Below are positions 43,787 through 52,662 of a stretch of DNA of 64,000 nt, piece after piece. The notes below the pieces were generated by a model that was given only the letters and a program-made list of their open reading frames with translations, made no database searches and was not told the DNA's origin. Source of the DNA: UBA10364 sp905182675 (lineage in GTDB: Bacteria; Bacteroidota; Bacteroidia; Flavobacteriales; Schleiferiaceae); the NCBI GenBank assembly GCA_963933975.1, contig CAWVWE010000002.1, positions 1 through 64,000 of the forward strand. The letters are read 5' to 3'. The position numbers and the translations under genes were made by a program. How positions within the stretch are numbered: the first letter of the stretch is position 1; each line of letters opens with the position of its first letter.

Positions 43787-44456
43787 GAAGGAACACGTAG
43801 CAGAAAGACTATATTATATTCTAGGTGCCTTATTTATAGCGGCGCTGATTACGTGTAACTTAATCGCTAATAAATTTATTTCCATAGACTTAGGGTTTAA
43901 AACCTTTGTCATTAGTGCGGGTGTTCTTCCCTACCCCATTACTTTTTTAATCACGGATATTTTGAGTGAATTATACGGTCAAAAGAGAACAACGCACGTC
44001 GTACTGTCCGGTTTATTTGCAAGCATATTCGTGCTATTCATACTTTGGTTGGGGGCACAATTCCCTGCGATCGAAGGTTCTCCTGTAGATGACGAAACGT
44101 TCAATCAAGTCTTTCAAAATGCGTGGCGTGTCATCGCAGCTTCTATGTTGGCTTATATTGTGGCTCAACTTATCGATGTAAAGTTGTTTCACTTCTGGAA
44201 GCGCTTAACGAAGGGAGAAATGTTATGGGTACGGAATAATTTTTCCACCGTGATTTCGCAATTTGTAGACACCACTCTAGTGGTGGTTATTTTGTTTTTT
44301 GGCGTAGAAAGCTGGTCAACAATGGGTTCTTATATCTCAGACGGTTGGCTGTTTAAAGTTATTTTCGCTGCGCTAGATACTTTTATAATTTATGGATTTA
44401 TGGCCTGGGCGCGATCTTACTTCAAACTCAAAAAAGGCGAAGAAATAGAATTATAG
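43779..44456 (+). CDS. Queuosine precursor transporter, YhhQ/VUT family
   Basis: A 225-residue membrane protein with about six helices. Family landmarks are LIANKFISIDLGF, PYPITFLITDILSELYGQKRTTHVV (about 46-70), the central AYIVAQLIDVKLFHFWKRLT and NNFSTVISQFVDTTLVV. Members import preQ0 or preQ1 for queuosine. The queG gene at 18788 supports a working queuosine pathway. It overlaps sppA by eight bases and ends one base before the convergent DUF2797 gene. Confidence 0.88.
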   Translation: MTKKEHVAERLYYILGALFIAALITCNLIANKFISIDLGFKTFVISAGVLPYPITFLITDILSELYGQKRTTHVVLSGLFASIFVLFILWLGAQFPAIEGSPVDDETFNQVFQNAWRVIAASMLAYIVAQLIDVKLFHFWKRLTKGEMLWVRNNFSTVISQFVDTTLVVVILFFGVESWSTMGSYISDGWLFKVIFAALDTFIIYGFMAWARSYFKLKKGEEIEL

Positions 44457-44457
44457 G

Positions 44458-45255
44458 TTATTTCACTTCTATATCTACCATGAAACCCTCATGAGAACGG
44501 ACGTTGAAAACTCCTACGCTCGTGATCAGATATTGCCCCCGAATACCAAATAGTTCACCTTCCCACTGATCCCCTTTTTGTTTAAAACTGATACTTTTTA
44601 TTTTTTCCGGTTGATGCGCAATAGGGTAATGGAAATCCCAAATTTTATCTGACACGTCTGCAAATTCCCTCAGGTGCAGTGGCAAAGCTGCAAGAGCGAT
44701 TTCCTTAGATTCATTCAACTGCGCATCTGTGCCTAAATCCTTAAGCATGGCCTGCCAAGAAGTTTTATCCGTGAAGTGATCCTTCAATGCTACTTCTGCT
44801 TCTCCCGCTAAATATCTATTGGGCGTTTCTAAGAGAATTACAGCCTGCCTTGCACCCTGATCCATCCACCGATAAGGCATCTGAGTTTTACGTGTCACCC
44901 CCACCTTAATTCGATCTGTTTTCGCTAAATAGACCAAATGAGGCTGAAGCTGCATTCTCTTCTCGAATTCAAGATCGCGGTCTTCTATACCCAAATGAGC
45001 TTGACTTAATTCTGGCCTCATGATTGACGGAGATGCCTCAGGCTTTGAAAAGAAACAATCTTTGCAAAAGTTTTGTCTATATACCTCAGGCACTAATGAC
45101 CCACAAAAGCAAGTGTGATCACCTACGAATTGGATACGGATCGTCTTTCCAATCAGCTGGTTCATGAAGAGCATATCCTCTCCCAGTTTAAGGGCGTACC
45201 TTATTGTTTCACCATATTGAGTAGACATTTTCCGTAAAGGACCGTTAAATCGCAT
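44458..45255 (-). CDS. DUF2797 protein
   Basis: A 265-residue cytoplasmic protein. The N-terminal block MRFNGPLRKMSTQYGE fits this family's start. Two Cys pairs form a likely zinc knuckle (CFCGSLVPEVYRQNFCKDC, about 49-67). The middle has VYLAKTDRIKVGVTRKTQMPYRWMDQGA (about 109-136), conserved in DUF2797 and loosely like a GIY-YIG region; that resemblance is inference. Function unknown. Its start is 63 bases from the divergent GH3 gene. Confidence 0.85.
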   Translation of the reverse strand: MRFNGPLRKMSTQYGETIRYALKLGEDMLFMNQLIGKTIRIQFVGDHTCFCGSLVPEVYRQNFCKDCFFSKPEASPSIMRPELSQAHLGIEDRDLEFEKRMQLQPHLVYLAKTDRIKVGVTRKTQMPYRWMDQGARQAVILLETPNRYLAGEAEVALKDHFTDKTSWQAMLKDLGTDAQLNESKEIALAALPLHLREFADVSDKIWDFHYPIAHQPEKIKSISFKQKGDQWEGELFGIRGQYLITSVGVFNVRSHEGFMVDIEVK

Positions 45256-45318
45256 TTTCGAGTATTTTTATTGACTAGTGTGAAGTTATAAATCAATCCA
45301 TAAGCCTGAGCCAAAACC

Positions 45319-46851
45319 GTGTTTTATTCGTTAGTTAATAAAGTAATTCGCTTCAATCTCAAGAAGTACATGGAAGAGCTGATGCATTCTTCTCATGAGC
45401 CTTTTGTGGCACAACGGGCTGTGATGTCGGCATTATTACAACAAGCGAAGAACACGGAATTTGGAAAAGCATATGGTTTTGACACTATTCACGACTTCAA
45501 TACATTTTCAAAACGTATTCCGCTTGCGACGTACGGTGATCTTAAAGGATCTATTGAACGCATGAGGTCGGGTGAATCAAATGTTCTTTGGCCAGGACAG
45601 GTAAAATGGTATGCAAAAAGCTCTGGAACTACCTCAGGAAAATCCAAGTATATTCCTGTTTCGCAGGACAGCATCAACAGTTGTCATTTCGCAGGCGGAC
45701 GATATGAATTGGCCATGTACTTTAACCACCGGCCAGAATCAAAATTGTTTGAAGGGCTCGGACTCCGCTTGGGCGGATCAACAGTTCTTGAACAGCATGG
45801 CTTGAGTAAGTCCGGAGATTTGAGTGCCATACTGATACAAAACATTCCTACTTGGGCGGAGTTTAGAAGCGCACCTAGCCCAAACACCGCTTTGATGACA
45901 GAATGGGAAGAGAAGATAGAGGCTATTTTAGATGAAGTCATTGATCAAAACATCACCTCCTTTTGGGGGGTGAGTAGTTGGTTTCTGGTATTGTTCAATA
46001 AGGTTTTAGAACGTACCGGGAAAAACAACCTTTTAGAGGTTTGGCCCAATCTTGAACTCTTTGCACACGGCGGTGTAAACTTCGTGCCCTACGAAAATCA
46101 GTTTCGCCAGTTAATGCCGGGGAATCAGGTAACCTTCATGGAAAATTACAATGCATCGGAAGGTTTTTTTGCCATTCAAGATAACCCTAGTCAAGAAGGA
46201 ATGCTTCTTTTACTGGACTCCGGTATATACTATGAATTCATTCCAATGTCAGATTTCTACGGTACAGAAAGCGATACAATACCCCTTGAAAAAGTGGACA
46301 TCGGCAAGGAATACGCCATAGTGATAACGACCAATGGCGGGTTGTGGAGGTACATACTGGGAGATACCGTTAAATTTCTCTCCACCCAACCGCACCGAAT
46401 TAAACTCAGCGGACGAACAGCCCATTTCATCAACGCCTTTGGAGAAGAACTAATTGTTTCTAACGCGGAAGAGGCGTTGCAAAATGCCTGCGAAACGCAC
46501 CAGTGCAGCGTACGGGACTTTCATGCTGGACCAATTTTCATGGAAGACGCCTCCTGCGGTGCCCACCAGTGGATCATAGAGTTTGAAAAGGTGCCGGAAG
46601 ACCTTAAAGCTTTTACCCATTCGTTAGATCTGAGTATTCAGAATCTAAACTCAGATTATGGCGCCAAGCGTAAATCAGGACTGGTCCTAGGACCATTAGA
46701 ACTGATCGTCGCAAGGGATTCTTTGTTCCATGACTGGCTCAAGTTAAAGGGGAAACTTGGAGGTCAGAACAAGATTCCGCGTCTCAGTAACAATCGCTTA
46801 TTTCTGGAGCAATTTATGGAGTTAAACAGAAGTCCTGATGTTCCTTTATAA
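45319..46851 (+). CDS. GH3-family acyl-adenylating protein
   Basis: A 510-residue member of the GH3 family, known in plants for linking auxin or jasmonate to amino acids; bacterial substrates are unknown. The ATP-binding P-loop is AKSSGTTSGKSKYIPVS (about 97-113), ENYNASEGFFAIQD is the adenylation motif region (about 274-287), and NGGLWRYILGDTVKF is a third motif. The start is a GTG at 45319, supported by the family's N-terminal form (MFYSLVNKVIRFNLKKY). Its 3' end overlaps the convergent DUF3050 gene by 38 bases. Confidence 0.87.
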   Translation: MFYSLVNKVIRFNLKKYMEELMHSSHEPFVAQRAVMSALLQQAKNTEFGKAYGFDTIHDFNTFSKRIPLATYGDLKGSIERMRSGESNVLWPGQVKWYAKSSGTTSGKSKYIPVSQDSINSCHFAGGRYELAMYFNHRPESKLFEGLGLRLGGSTVLEQHGLSKSGDLSAILIQNIPTWAEFRSAPSPNTALMTEWEEKIEAILDEVIDQNITSFWGVSSWFLVLFNKVLERTGKNNLLEVWPNLELFAHGGVNFVPYENQFRQLMPGNQVTFMENYNASEGFFAIQDNPSQEGMLLLLDSGIYYEFIPMSDFYGTESDTIPLEKVDIGKEYAIVITTNGGLWRYILGDTVKFLSTQPHRIKLSGRTAHFINAFGEELIVSNAEEALQNACETHQCSVRDFHAGPIFMEDASCGAHQWIIEFEKVPEDLKAFTHSLDLSIQNLNSDYGAKRKSGLVLGPLELIVARDSLFHDWLKLKGKLGGQNKIPRLSNNRLFLEQFMELNRSPDVPL

Positions 46852-47593
46852 CGGATGTCCACAGCTCAATGCGGGCTCGCAACGCAGCCGAGGATAACGC
46901 TAACGTCTGCTCCCAGTAGTTTTTATTTTCAGCACACAACTCAAGGACCATTCTTTCTGCCAATTGACCATGTAGGTCACCATCTATCTCAATATGCCGT
47001 TCCAAATAATAAGTAAAGAGACTAAGCTCGTTAGGAAAAGCCTCTTTAAGGTTTTTAACGATCTCAATAAACATGTCAGGAATTAAATCCTCTCGACCAA
47101 AGGTAAATACAGCTGCTATTTCGTGAGCATGTCCGCGCTCAACAACATCCAGCGTTGCCCGTACAAATTTCTTAGAACCTTCGGGTGCTTCGCTTCGATC
47201 TAACGCAACTTTTGGATCGACCCCTAGATTCAATTCTGCGATAAAGGATAAAATAGGTTGCGTATTAGCTCCTGCTTCGCTCATTGCCTGAACATATAGC
47301 TCGAAATGACTTATTGCATTGCCATTTTGATCAATATCGCTTTCCTCTCCAAATACAATCTCATTGATTAGTCGGCGTACTTCAGGGTTACCCGTAGGCA
47401 CCCAATACGTATCCACGCAGGTAAGTTGGCGTTGTAAGCCCTTTAATAAGACCATGAAGTCCCAAACAGCCCAAACATGAGATTCCATAAAAATTCTCGC
47501 CTTATCTAAGTCGTCAACCCATGTAAATGCTTGGTGATCGATCAATTCTTGGCGAACATTTGAGATTTGCGATTTTACGTAGTCTATTTTCAT
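46814..47593 (-). CDS. DUF3050, haem-oxygenase-like helical protein
   Basis: A 259-residue mostly helical protein of the DUF3050 family. Conserved Glu/His/Asp blocks are visible: RIFMESHVWAVWDFM (about 35-49), AISHFELYVQAMSEAG (about 95-110), HAHEIAAVFTFGREDLIP and YLERHIEIDGDLHGQLAE (about 200-217). The pattern of acid and histidine residues on four helices resembles haem-oxygenase-like diiron proteins, so a metal-dependent oxidase is possible but not shown. I start at the ATG at 47593; a GTG five codons upstream is the alternative, and AGGAAC before the ATG looks like a ribosome site. Confidence 0.83.
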   Translation of the reverse strand: MKIDYVKSQISNVRQELIDHQAFTWVDDLDKARIFMESHVWAVWDFMVLLKGLQRQLTCVDTYWVPTGNPEVRRLINEIVFGEESDIDQNGNAISHFELYVQAMSEAGANTQPILSFIAELNLGVDPKVALDRSEAPEGSKKFVRATLDVVERGHAHEIAAVFTFGREDLIPDMFIEIVKNLKEAFPNELSLFTYYLERHIEIDGDLHGQLAERMVLELCAENKNYWEQTLALSSAALRARIELWTSVIKEHQDFCLTP

Positions 47594-47642
47594 CGTTCCT
47601 TTTGACACTTTTTATTACTTTGCGTTTACAAAAATACATCTG

Positions 47643-48257
47643 ATGCATATAGCAATCGCAGGAAATATAGGATCTGGTAAAACAACTTTAACAAGCTTGT
47701 TGGCAAAGCATTATAATTACCAACCACATTTCGAAGATGTAGACGACAATCCCTACCTGGATGACTTCTACGAAGAAATGCAACGCTGGAGTTTTAATCT
47801 TCAGATCTATTTCTTGCGTTCTAGATTTCAACAAGTAACGCAAGTCAGAGAAGAAGGTTTAGATGTTATCCAAGATAGAACGATTTACGAGGATGCTCAT
47901 ATTTTCGCTCCAAACCTCCATGCGATGGGTCTAATGACTGCGAGAGACTACAACAGTTACAAAGGGTTGTTCGAGCTGATGGAAAAACACCTACAACCGC
48001 CAGACCTCATGATTTATCTTAGAGCCTCAGTACCTACTTTGGTGGACCATATTCAAAAACGAGGCAGAGATTACGAGAACAGCATAAGAATCGACTACCT
48101 GCGAAGGCTAAACGAACGTTACGAGGCTTGGATCAATACCTACGACAAAGGCAAGGTGCTCATTGTAAATGTAGATAAGAACAACTTCCCTGAGAACCCT
48201 GAGGATTTGGGTGAAATCATTAATTTGATCGATGCGGAGCTAAACGGTCTGTTCTAA
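47643..48257 (+). CDS. Deoxynucleoside kinase
   Basis: A 204-residue kinase of the dNK/dGK-dAK family, phosphorylating deoxynucleosides for salvage. The P-loop is IAIAGNIGSGKTTLT (3-17); the substrate Glu and Trp-X-phe pattern is FEDVDDNPYLDDFYEE and WSFNLQIYFLRSRFQ; QDRTIYEDAHIF holds the DRS-type motif, and a lid is in HIQKRGRDYENSIRIDYL. Which base it prefers cannot be told. Its stop overlaps the convergent waaA gene by 18 bases. Confidence 0.93.
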   Translation: MHIAIAGNIGSGKTTLTSLLAKHYNYQPHFEDVDDNPYLDDFYEEMQRWSFNLQIYFLRSRFQQVTQVREEGLDVIQDRTIYEDAHIFAPNLHAMGLMTARDYNSYKGLFELMEKHLQPPDLMIYLRASVPTLVDHIQKRGRDYENSIRIDYLRRLNERYEAWINTYDKGKVLIVNVDKNNFPENPEDLGEIINLIDAELNGLF

Positions 48258-49436
48258 GGCCTCAACAATTTTTAAAGAACTTCCAGATTGAGCCCTCAAC
48301 CATTTGAGGGCTTTTTCATTTGTACCAAAACCATCCGCCTGCATATGGTTCAAAAACTCATCTAGTTCCTGTGGAGTGTCGCACGGAACAAGGAATTCCT
48401 GATGGACGAGCTCCCTGTTTTCTGCTATTTTTTGCCAATTAGGCCCCGAAGCCGCCTTCTTTCCTTTTGCCACGGACTCTAATACATTGTGGGTTGCCTT
48501 TCCGAAGCCTCCACCTATAAATACGGCATCCGCTAAAGCATATAACGTAGGGAGAATACCCATCTCGTCAATCATAAAAACCTCACTAACCTGTGGATCG
48601 TCTTGGGTTGAATAGACTATTCCGAATCCTTTTTCTTCAAGCAACGAGGCCATTGCAGGCACCTGATCCAGGTCATGAGCAACGATCCACAGCGCATAGT
48701 TGTTTATGGATGTACTTTTTAACATAAATGCTATGTCAGAAAGATGTGCACTACCAACCAATAAGATGGGCTTAACCTGAAGGTTTCTCCATGTTCTCAT
48801 TATTTTATGAGGAGGTTGATCCATGAGATGCACCGCGTAATCATACTTAGGATTTCCAAGAACACTACTATGAACTCCAGCGAATGAAAGTATAACACTG
48901 TCTTGCTCAGAAGTCACGCCCCAAATAGAAATGGCCTTTTTAAAGAGGGACCTTATACCAGGTAAGGCTCTGGATAAATACCATGGTGCTCTGGATGCAG
49001 ACATACCTATAACGGCAATTGGAACTTTTCTTTTGTAAAGCCCTTGGATATGATTAGGCCATAGATCGTAACGTACAAATACAGCTAAAGAAGGCTTTAA
49101 AAAAGTCAACCAGCGCTTCACCTCACTAGGGGAGTCAAAGGGCAAATAGAATACCTGCGCCCTGCTGTAGGTTTTCCTGGCCTCATAGCCTGACGAAGAG
49201 AAGAAGGTAACCACTCCTCTCCAGTCGGGATGACGCTCTAGGAATAGTTCAAATACAGGCTTGCCCATTTCAAACTCACCTAACGAAGCGCAGTGCATCC
49301 AAAGCACTTTTCCCTGAAGAGGTTGAGATTTTTTCCAGACCAGTGCATTAGAAGTAATCACAGAAAACCATGAGGTTTTTGGCGCAACCCATTGGGCTAT
49401 TTTATATCCTGCTTGGGCAAGTATAGGATAGAGCAT
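48240..49436 (-). CDS. waaA: 3-deoxy-D-manno-octulosonic acid transferase
   Basis: A 398-residue glycosyltransferase adding Kdo to lipid A precursor at the inner membrane. WMHCASLGEFEMGKPV (about 45-60) holds the catalytic Glu; FVRYDLWPNHIQGL and VTSEQDSVIL follow; ADAVFIGGGFGKATHNVLE is the nucleotide-sugar region near the C-terminus. I start at 49436 (MLYPILAQAG), where TGATG couples it to the upstream outer-membrane protein; an earlier ATG at 49487 is inside that gene. Confidence 0.92.
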   Translation of the reverse strand: MLYPILAQAGYKIAQWVAPKTSWFSVITSNALVWKKSQPLQGKVLWMHCASLGEFEMGKPVFELFLERHPDWRGVVTFFSSSGYEARKTYSRAQVFYLPFDSPSEVKRWLTFLKPSLAVFVRYDLWPNHIQGLYKRKVPIAVIGMSASRAPWYLSRALPGIRSLFKKAISIWGVTSEQDSVILSFAGVHSSVLGNPKYDYAVHLMDQPPHKIMRTWRNLQVKPILLVGSAHLSDIAFMLKSTSINNYALWIVAHDLDQVPAMASLLEEKGFGIVYSTQDDPQVSEVFMIDEMGILPTLYALADAVFIGGGFGKATHNVLESVAKGKKAASGPNWQKIAENRELVHQEFLVPCDTPQELDEFLNHMQADGFGTNEKALKWLRAQSGSSLKIVEALEQTV

Positions 49437-50206
49437 CAATCTAAGAGATAAAAGCTTTCTTGCTTGGCATAGATCGGCAAGAACCACGTAAATGAGGCCC
49501 CTACAGCAGCTTCAAATTTGTAATTCGTATCAGACTCATCTGTGTCGATATTGAATCCTCGAACGCTTCGCGTGAGACCCATATTAAGCAATATGTTAAA
49601 GGCGTAGTTCACGCGCTCCTTATTGTCTAAATGCATATATCTCAAGGTGGTTTTAGTGACTAGACCCCTGTGTAAACGATCATATCCCTCTAAAAAAGGT
49701 GAGTCCAGCTGAGGTAAGTTTCCACGCTGGTTTCTAAGTCCGATTTTTGATTGAGTCACGCCCATACCTTGCATAAATACCCAACCAGAGTTAGCGTTGT
49801 AGTGGCTTTTAAAGAGCTTCCCTGTATTCACCAGGACTTGAGCACCACTCAAACCAGGCTGAATAATCGCAAACTCCCCGTTCACGCCCATGAAATTACC
49901 CGACTCATCTGTTAATCCTCCAAAAATATCGTCAGAATTCTTTACGGAGGTCCCATACATGGCATCGAATGATGCCCCGTAGATCCATCCATCCGTATTT
50001 TTCTTTGCGTAGTCCACACTGATCATTGCAAAAGGGGTATACCGTTTGGCTAGATCAAACAGCGGAACATGGGCCCCTGTAGATAACGACCAGAGCTGAA
50101 CAGTGCGGGTACTATCCTTGGTCGTAACTTGACCAAGCATCGTTAAGGAACTTATCATCGAACAGATAAGTAACGCTATTTTGATATGTTTGAGTACATG
50201 TTTCAT
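49436..50206 (-). CDS. Outer-membrane beta-barrel-like protein, function unknown
   Basis: A 256-residue exported protein (signal KIALLICSMISSLTMLGQ) rich in alternating strands and short turns, with segments such as GVNGEFAIIQPGLSGAQV and YMHLDNKERVNYAFNILLN. The architecture fits a small outer-membrane barrel. No known motif was recognised. The stop overlaps the waaA start by one base (TGATG), so it is made together with the Kdo transferase; a part in lipopolysaccharide or surface assembly is a guess based on that link only. Confidence 0.75.
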   Translation of the reverse strand: MKHVLKHIKIALLICSMISSLTMLGQVTTKDSTRTVQLWSLSTGAHVPLFDLAKRYTPFAMISVDYAKKNTDGWIYGASFDAMYGTSVKNSDDIFGGLTDESGNFMGVNGEFAIIQPGLSGAQVLVNTGKLFKSHYNANSGWVFMQGMGVTQSKIGLRNQRGNLPQLDSPFLEGYDRLHRGLVTKTTLRYMHLDNKERVNYAFNILLNMGLTRSVRGFNIDTDESDTNYKFEAAVGASFTWFLPIYAKQESFYLLD

Positions 50207-50305
50207 TCTATGTGCAAGTTAAGGCTTACGAGTCTTTTGGTATAATGTATTTTAGCAAACGAAAGTTGAACATCACCGATTTTAAACAAGAGCAACCTCA
50301 ACCTT

Positions 50306-51643
50306 ATGAAAATAACTGTTATAGGAACTGGCTATGTAGGCTTAGTAACAGGCGCATGTCTTTCAGACGTGGGCATTCAAGTCACCTGTGTAGACATCGA
50401 TAAAAATAAAATAGACGACTTAAAGAATGGCATTATGCCAATTTACGAACCCGGTCTTGAAGAGATCGTAAAGCGTAATTTCAAGAAAGGTCGTTTAAAC
50501 TTCACCACCAATCTTAGCGATGCGATTCAAGGTAGTGAAGCGGCTTTTATTGCTGTTGGAACGCCTCCAGGAGAAGATGGATCTGCAGACTTAAAGTATG
50601 TTTTAGCCGTTGCTGATCAGATCGGTAAGACCATGACAAATTATATGGTCGTCATTACCAAGTCTACTGTTCCAGTGGGTACTGCTGAGAAGGTGCGCGG
50701 TGCCGTGGCACATGCATTAGCTACCCGTAACGTTGATCATGGGTTTGATGTGGCTTCTAATCCGGAGTTTTTGAAAGAAGGCGCTGCCATAGACGACTTT
50801 ATGAAGCCTGACCGTATTGTGGTAGGCGTAGATAGTAGTGACGCTCAAGAGATCATGGACAAACTCTATCGTCCTTTTACTTTGAATGGCCACCCGGTGA
50901 TATTTATGGACATTCCATCAGCAGAGATGACTAAATATGCAGCCAATGCGATGCTTGCTACGAAGATCTCTTTCATGAATGATATTGCCAATTTATGCGA
51001 AATCATGGGTGCTGATGTCAACTGGGTACGAAAAGGAATTGGGAGTGATCCAAGGATTGGAAATAAGTTTATCTATCCAGGCATTGGGTACGGTGGATCA
51101 TGTTTCCCTAAAGATGTGAAAGCATTAGCTAAAACGGGTCGTGATCATGGTCATGCCATGCGTATTCTTGAAGCAGTAGAAGAAGTAAATGACGACCAGA
51201 AGAGCGTTATATTCAATAAAATAAGTGCCTACTTTGGTGGCAATCTACAGGGCAAGGTTATTGCGTTTTGGGGATTGTCATTTAAACCTAATACAGATGA
51301 CATGCGAGAAGCGCCTTCTGTCGTGATTGCTAACTTACTGATAAATGCTGGTGCGCAAATTCGCGCATACGATCCAGTAGCTATGGAGGAAGCTAAGCAT
51401 GATTTAGGAGATCGCATTACGTATTGTGAGAGTGATATGGAAGCAGTTCGTGGCGCTGATGCATTAGCGCTGATCACCGAGTGGGCAGAGTTCCGCATGC
51501 CCGACTGGGATGCTGTAGCCAATTCTATGACTCACAAGGTGGTCTTCGACGGACGCAATCTTTACCGCAAACAAACCATGATAGCGCATGGCTATGATTA
51601 TTTTGGAATAGGAATGGGCGATTCAATCGCTGAAAAAAGATAA
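50306..51643 (+). CDS. ugd: UDP-glucose 6-dehydrogenase
   Basis: A 445-residue NAD-dependent enzyme oxidising UDP-glucose to UDP-glucuronate. The Rossmann start is MKITVIGTGYVGLVTGACL; NPEFLKEGAAIDDFMKPDRI is the middle motif; the catalytic cysteine is C266 in GYGGSCFPKDVKAL; FWGLSFKPNTDDMREAPS is the C-terminal domain signature. It heads a rightward sugar-nucleotide run and is two bases before the decarboxylase that uses its product. Confidence 0.95.
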   Translation: MKITVIGTGYVGLVTGACLSDVGIQVTCVDIDKNKIDDLKNGIMPIYEPGLEEIVKRNFKKGRLNFTTNLSDAIQGSEAAFIAVGTPPGEDGSADLKYVLAVADQIGKTMTNYMVVITKSTVPVGTAEKVRGAVAHALATRNVDHGFDVASNPEFLKEGAAIDDFMKPDRIVVGVDSSDAQEIMDKLYRPFTLNGHPVIFMDIPSAEMTKYAANAMLATKISFMNDIANLCEIMGADVNWVRKGIGSDPRIGNKFIYPGIGYGGSCFPKDVKALAKTGRDHGHAMRILEAVEEVNDDQKSVIFNKISAYFGGNLQGKVIAFWGLSFKPNTDDMREAPSVVIANLLINAGAQIRAYDPVAMEEAKHDLGDRITYCESDMEAVRGADALALITEWAEFRMPDWDAVANSMTHKVVFDGRNLYRKQTMIAHGYDYFGIGMGDSIAEKR

Positions 51644-51645
51644 TT

Positions 51646-52632
51646 ATGCCACGAGTACTTATCACAGGAGCTGCAGGATTTCTTGGATCGCATCTTTGCG
51701 ACCGATTTATGGCGGAGGGCTTTGAGGTTCTAGGAATGGACAACTTGATCACTGGAAACATGGAGAATTTGGAGCACCTTTTGGGTAACCCTAACTTCAC
51801 ATTCTACAACAACGATGTGAGTAATTTCGTACATGTCCCCGGAAAACTAGACTATATTCTACATTTTGCCTCACCAGCCTCCCCTATTGATTACTTGAAG
51901 ATACCTATCCAAACTCTAAAGGTGAGTTCACTTGGTACACATAACTTATTGGGATTGGCATTGAATAAAAAAGCAAGGATTTTAGTAGCCTCTACCTCTG
52001 AGGTGTACGGAGATCCTAAAGTTCATCCTCAGACGGAAGACTATTGGGGAAATGTCAATCCAGTAGGACCGCGTGGGGTGTATGATGAAGCCAAGCGCTT
52101 TATGGAATCAATGACCATGGCGTATCATACGTATCACGGTTTAGAGACACGTATTGTGCGCATCTTCAATACTTATGGACCTCGAATGAGGCTTAATGAC
52201 GGCCGTGTGTTACCTGCTTTTATAGGTCAAGCGCTGCGCGGCGAAGACCTTACCGTTTTTGGGGATGGTTCACAAACGCGTTCCTTTTGTTACGTAGATG
52301 ATCTGGTGGAAGGTATATACAGATTACTCATGAGCGATCATACGCAGCCAGTGAACATTGGAAACCCAAATGAGATAACCATTGGTGAGTTTGCTGAAGA
52401 GATTATAAAGCTCACTGGTACTTCCCAAAAAGTCATTTACCAACCAAGACCCGTGGACGACCCAATGCAACGAAAACCGGACATCACAAAAGCGGAAGAA
52501 TTGTTGGGTTGGCAACCTCAAGTCATGCGTGCTGAGGGGCTAAAAAAAACCTATACGTGGTTTCAAAGCTTACCGGAAGAAAGATTATACAGAAAAGAGC
52601 ATAGAGACTTTGCTGGCTTTAGCAGAAAATAG
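51646..52632 (+). CDS. UDP-glucuronate decarboxylase (UDP-xylose synthase)
   Basis: A 328-residue extended short-chain dehydrogenase that turns UDP-glucuronate into UDP-xylose. ITGAAGFLGSHLCDRF binds NAD; LHFASPASPIDYLKIPIQTL and RGVYDEAKRFMESM (Tyr and Lys of the YxxxK pair) are typical of the UXS group; FNTYGPRMRLNDGRV follows. It is placed two bases after ugd, matching successive steps. UDP-arabinose-type enzymes with bifunctional domains are longer and are excluded. Confidence 0.92.
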   Translation: MPRVLITGAAGFLGSHLCDRFMAEGFEVLGMDNLITGNMENLEHLLGNPNFTFYNNDVSNFVHVPGKLDYILHFASPASPIDYLKIPIQTLKVSSLGTHNLLGLALNKKARILVASTSEVYGDPKVHPQTEDYWGNVNPVGPRGVYDEAKRFMESMTMAYHTYHGLETRIVRIFNTYGPRMRLNDGRVLPAFIGQALRGEDLTVFGDGSQTRSFCYVDDLVEGIYRLLMSDHTQPVNIGNPNEITIGEFAEEIIKLTGTSQKVIYQPRPVDDPMQRKPDITKAEELLGWQPQVMRAEGLKKTYTWFQSLPEERLYRKEHRDFAGFSRK

Positions 52633-52662
52633 ACCTTTGCTGAACCAATTCAAACCAATAAC

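Noticed and set aside
45319..46851. GH3 gene as a recent transfer from plants
   Set aside because: GH3 proteins with this N-terminal form are widespread in Bacteroidota; base usage looks like its neighbours.
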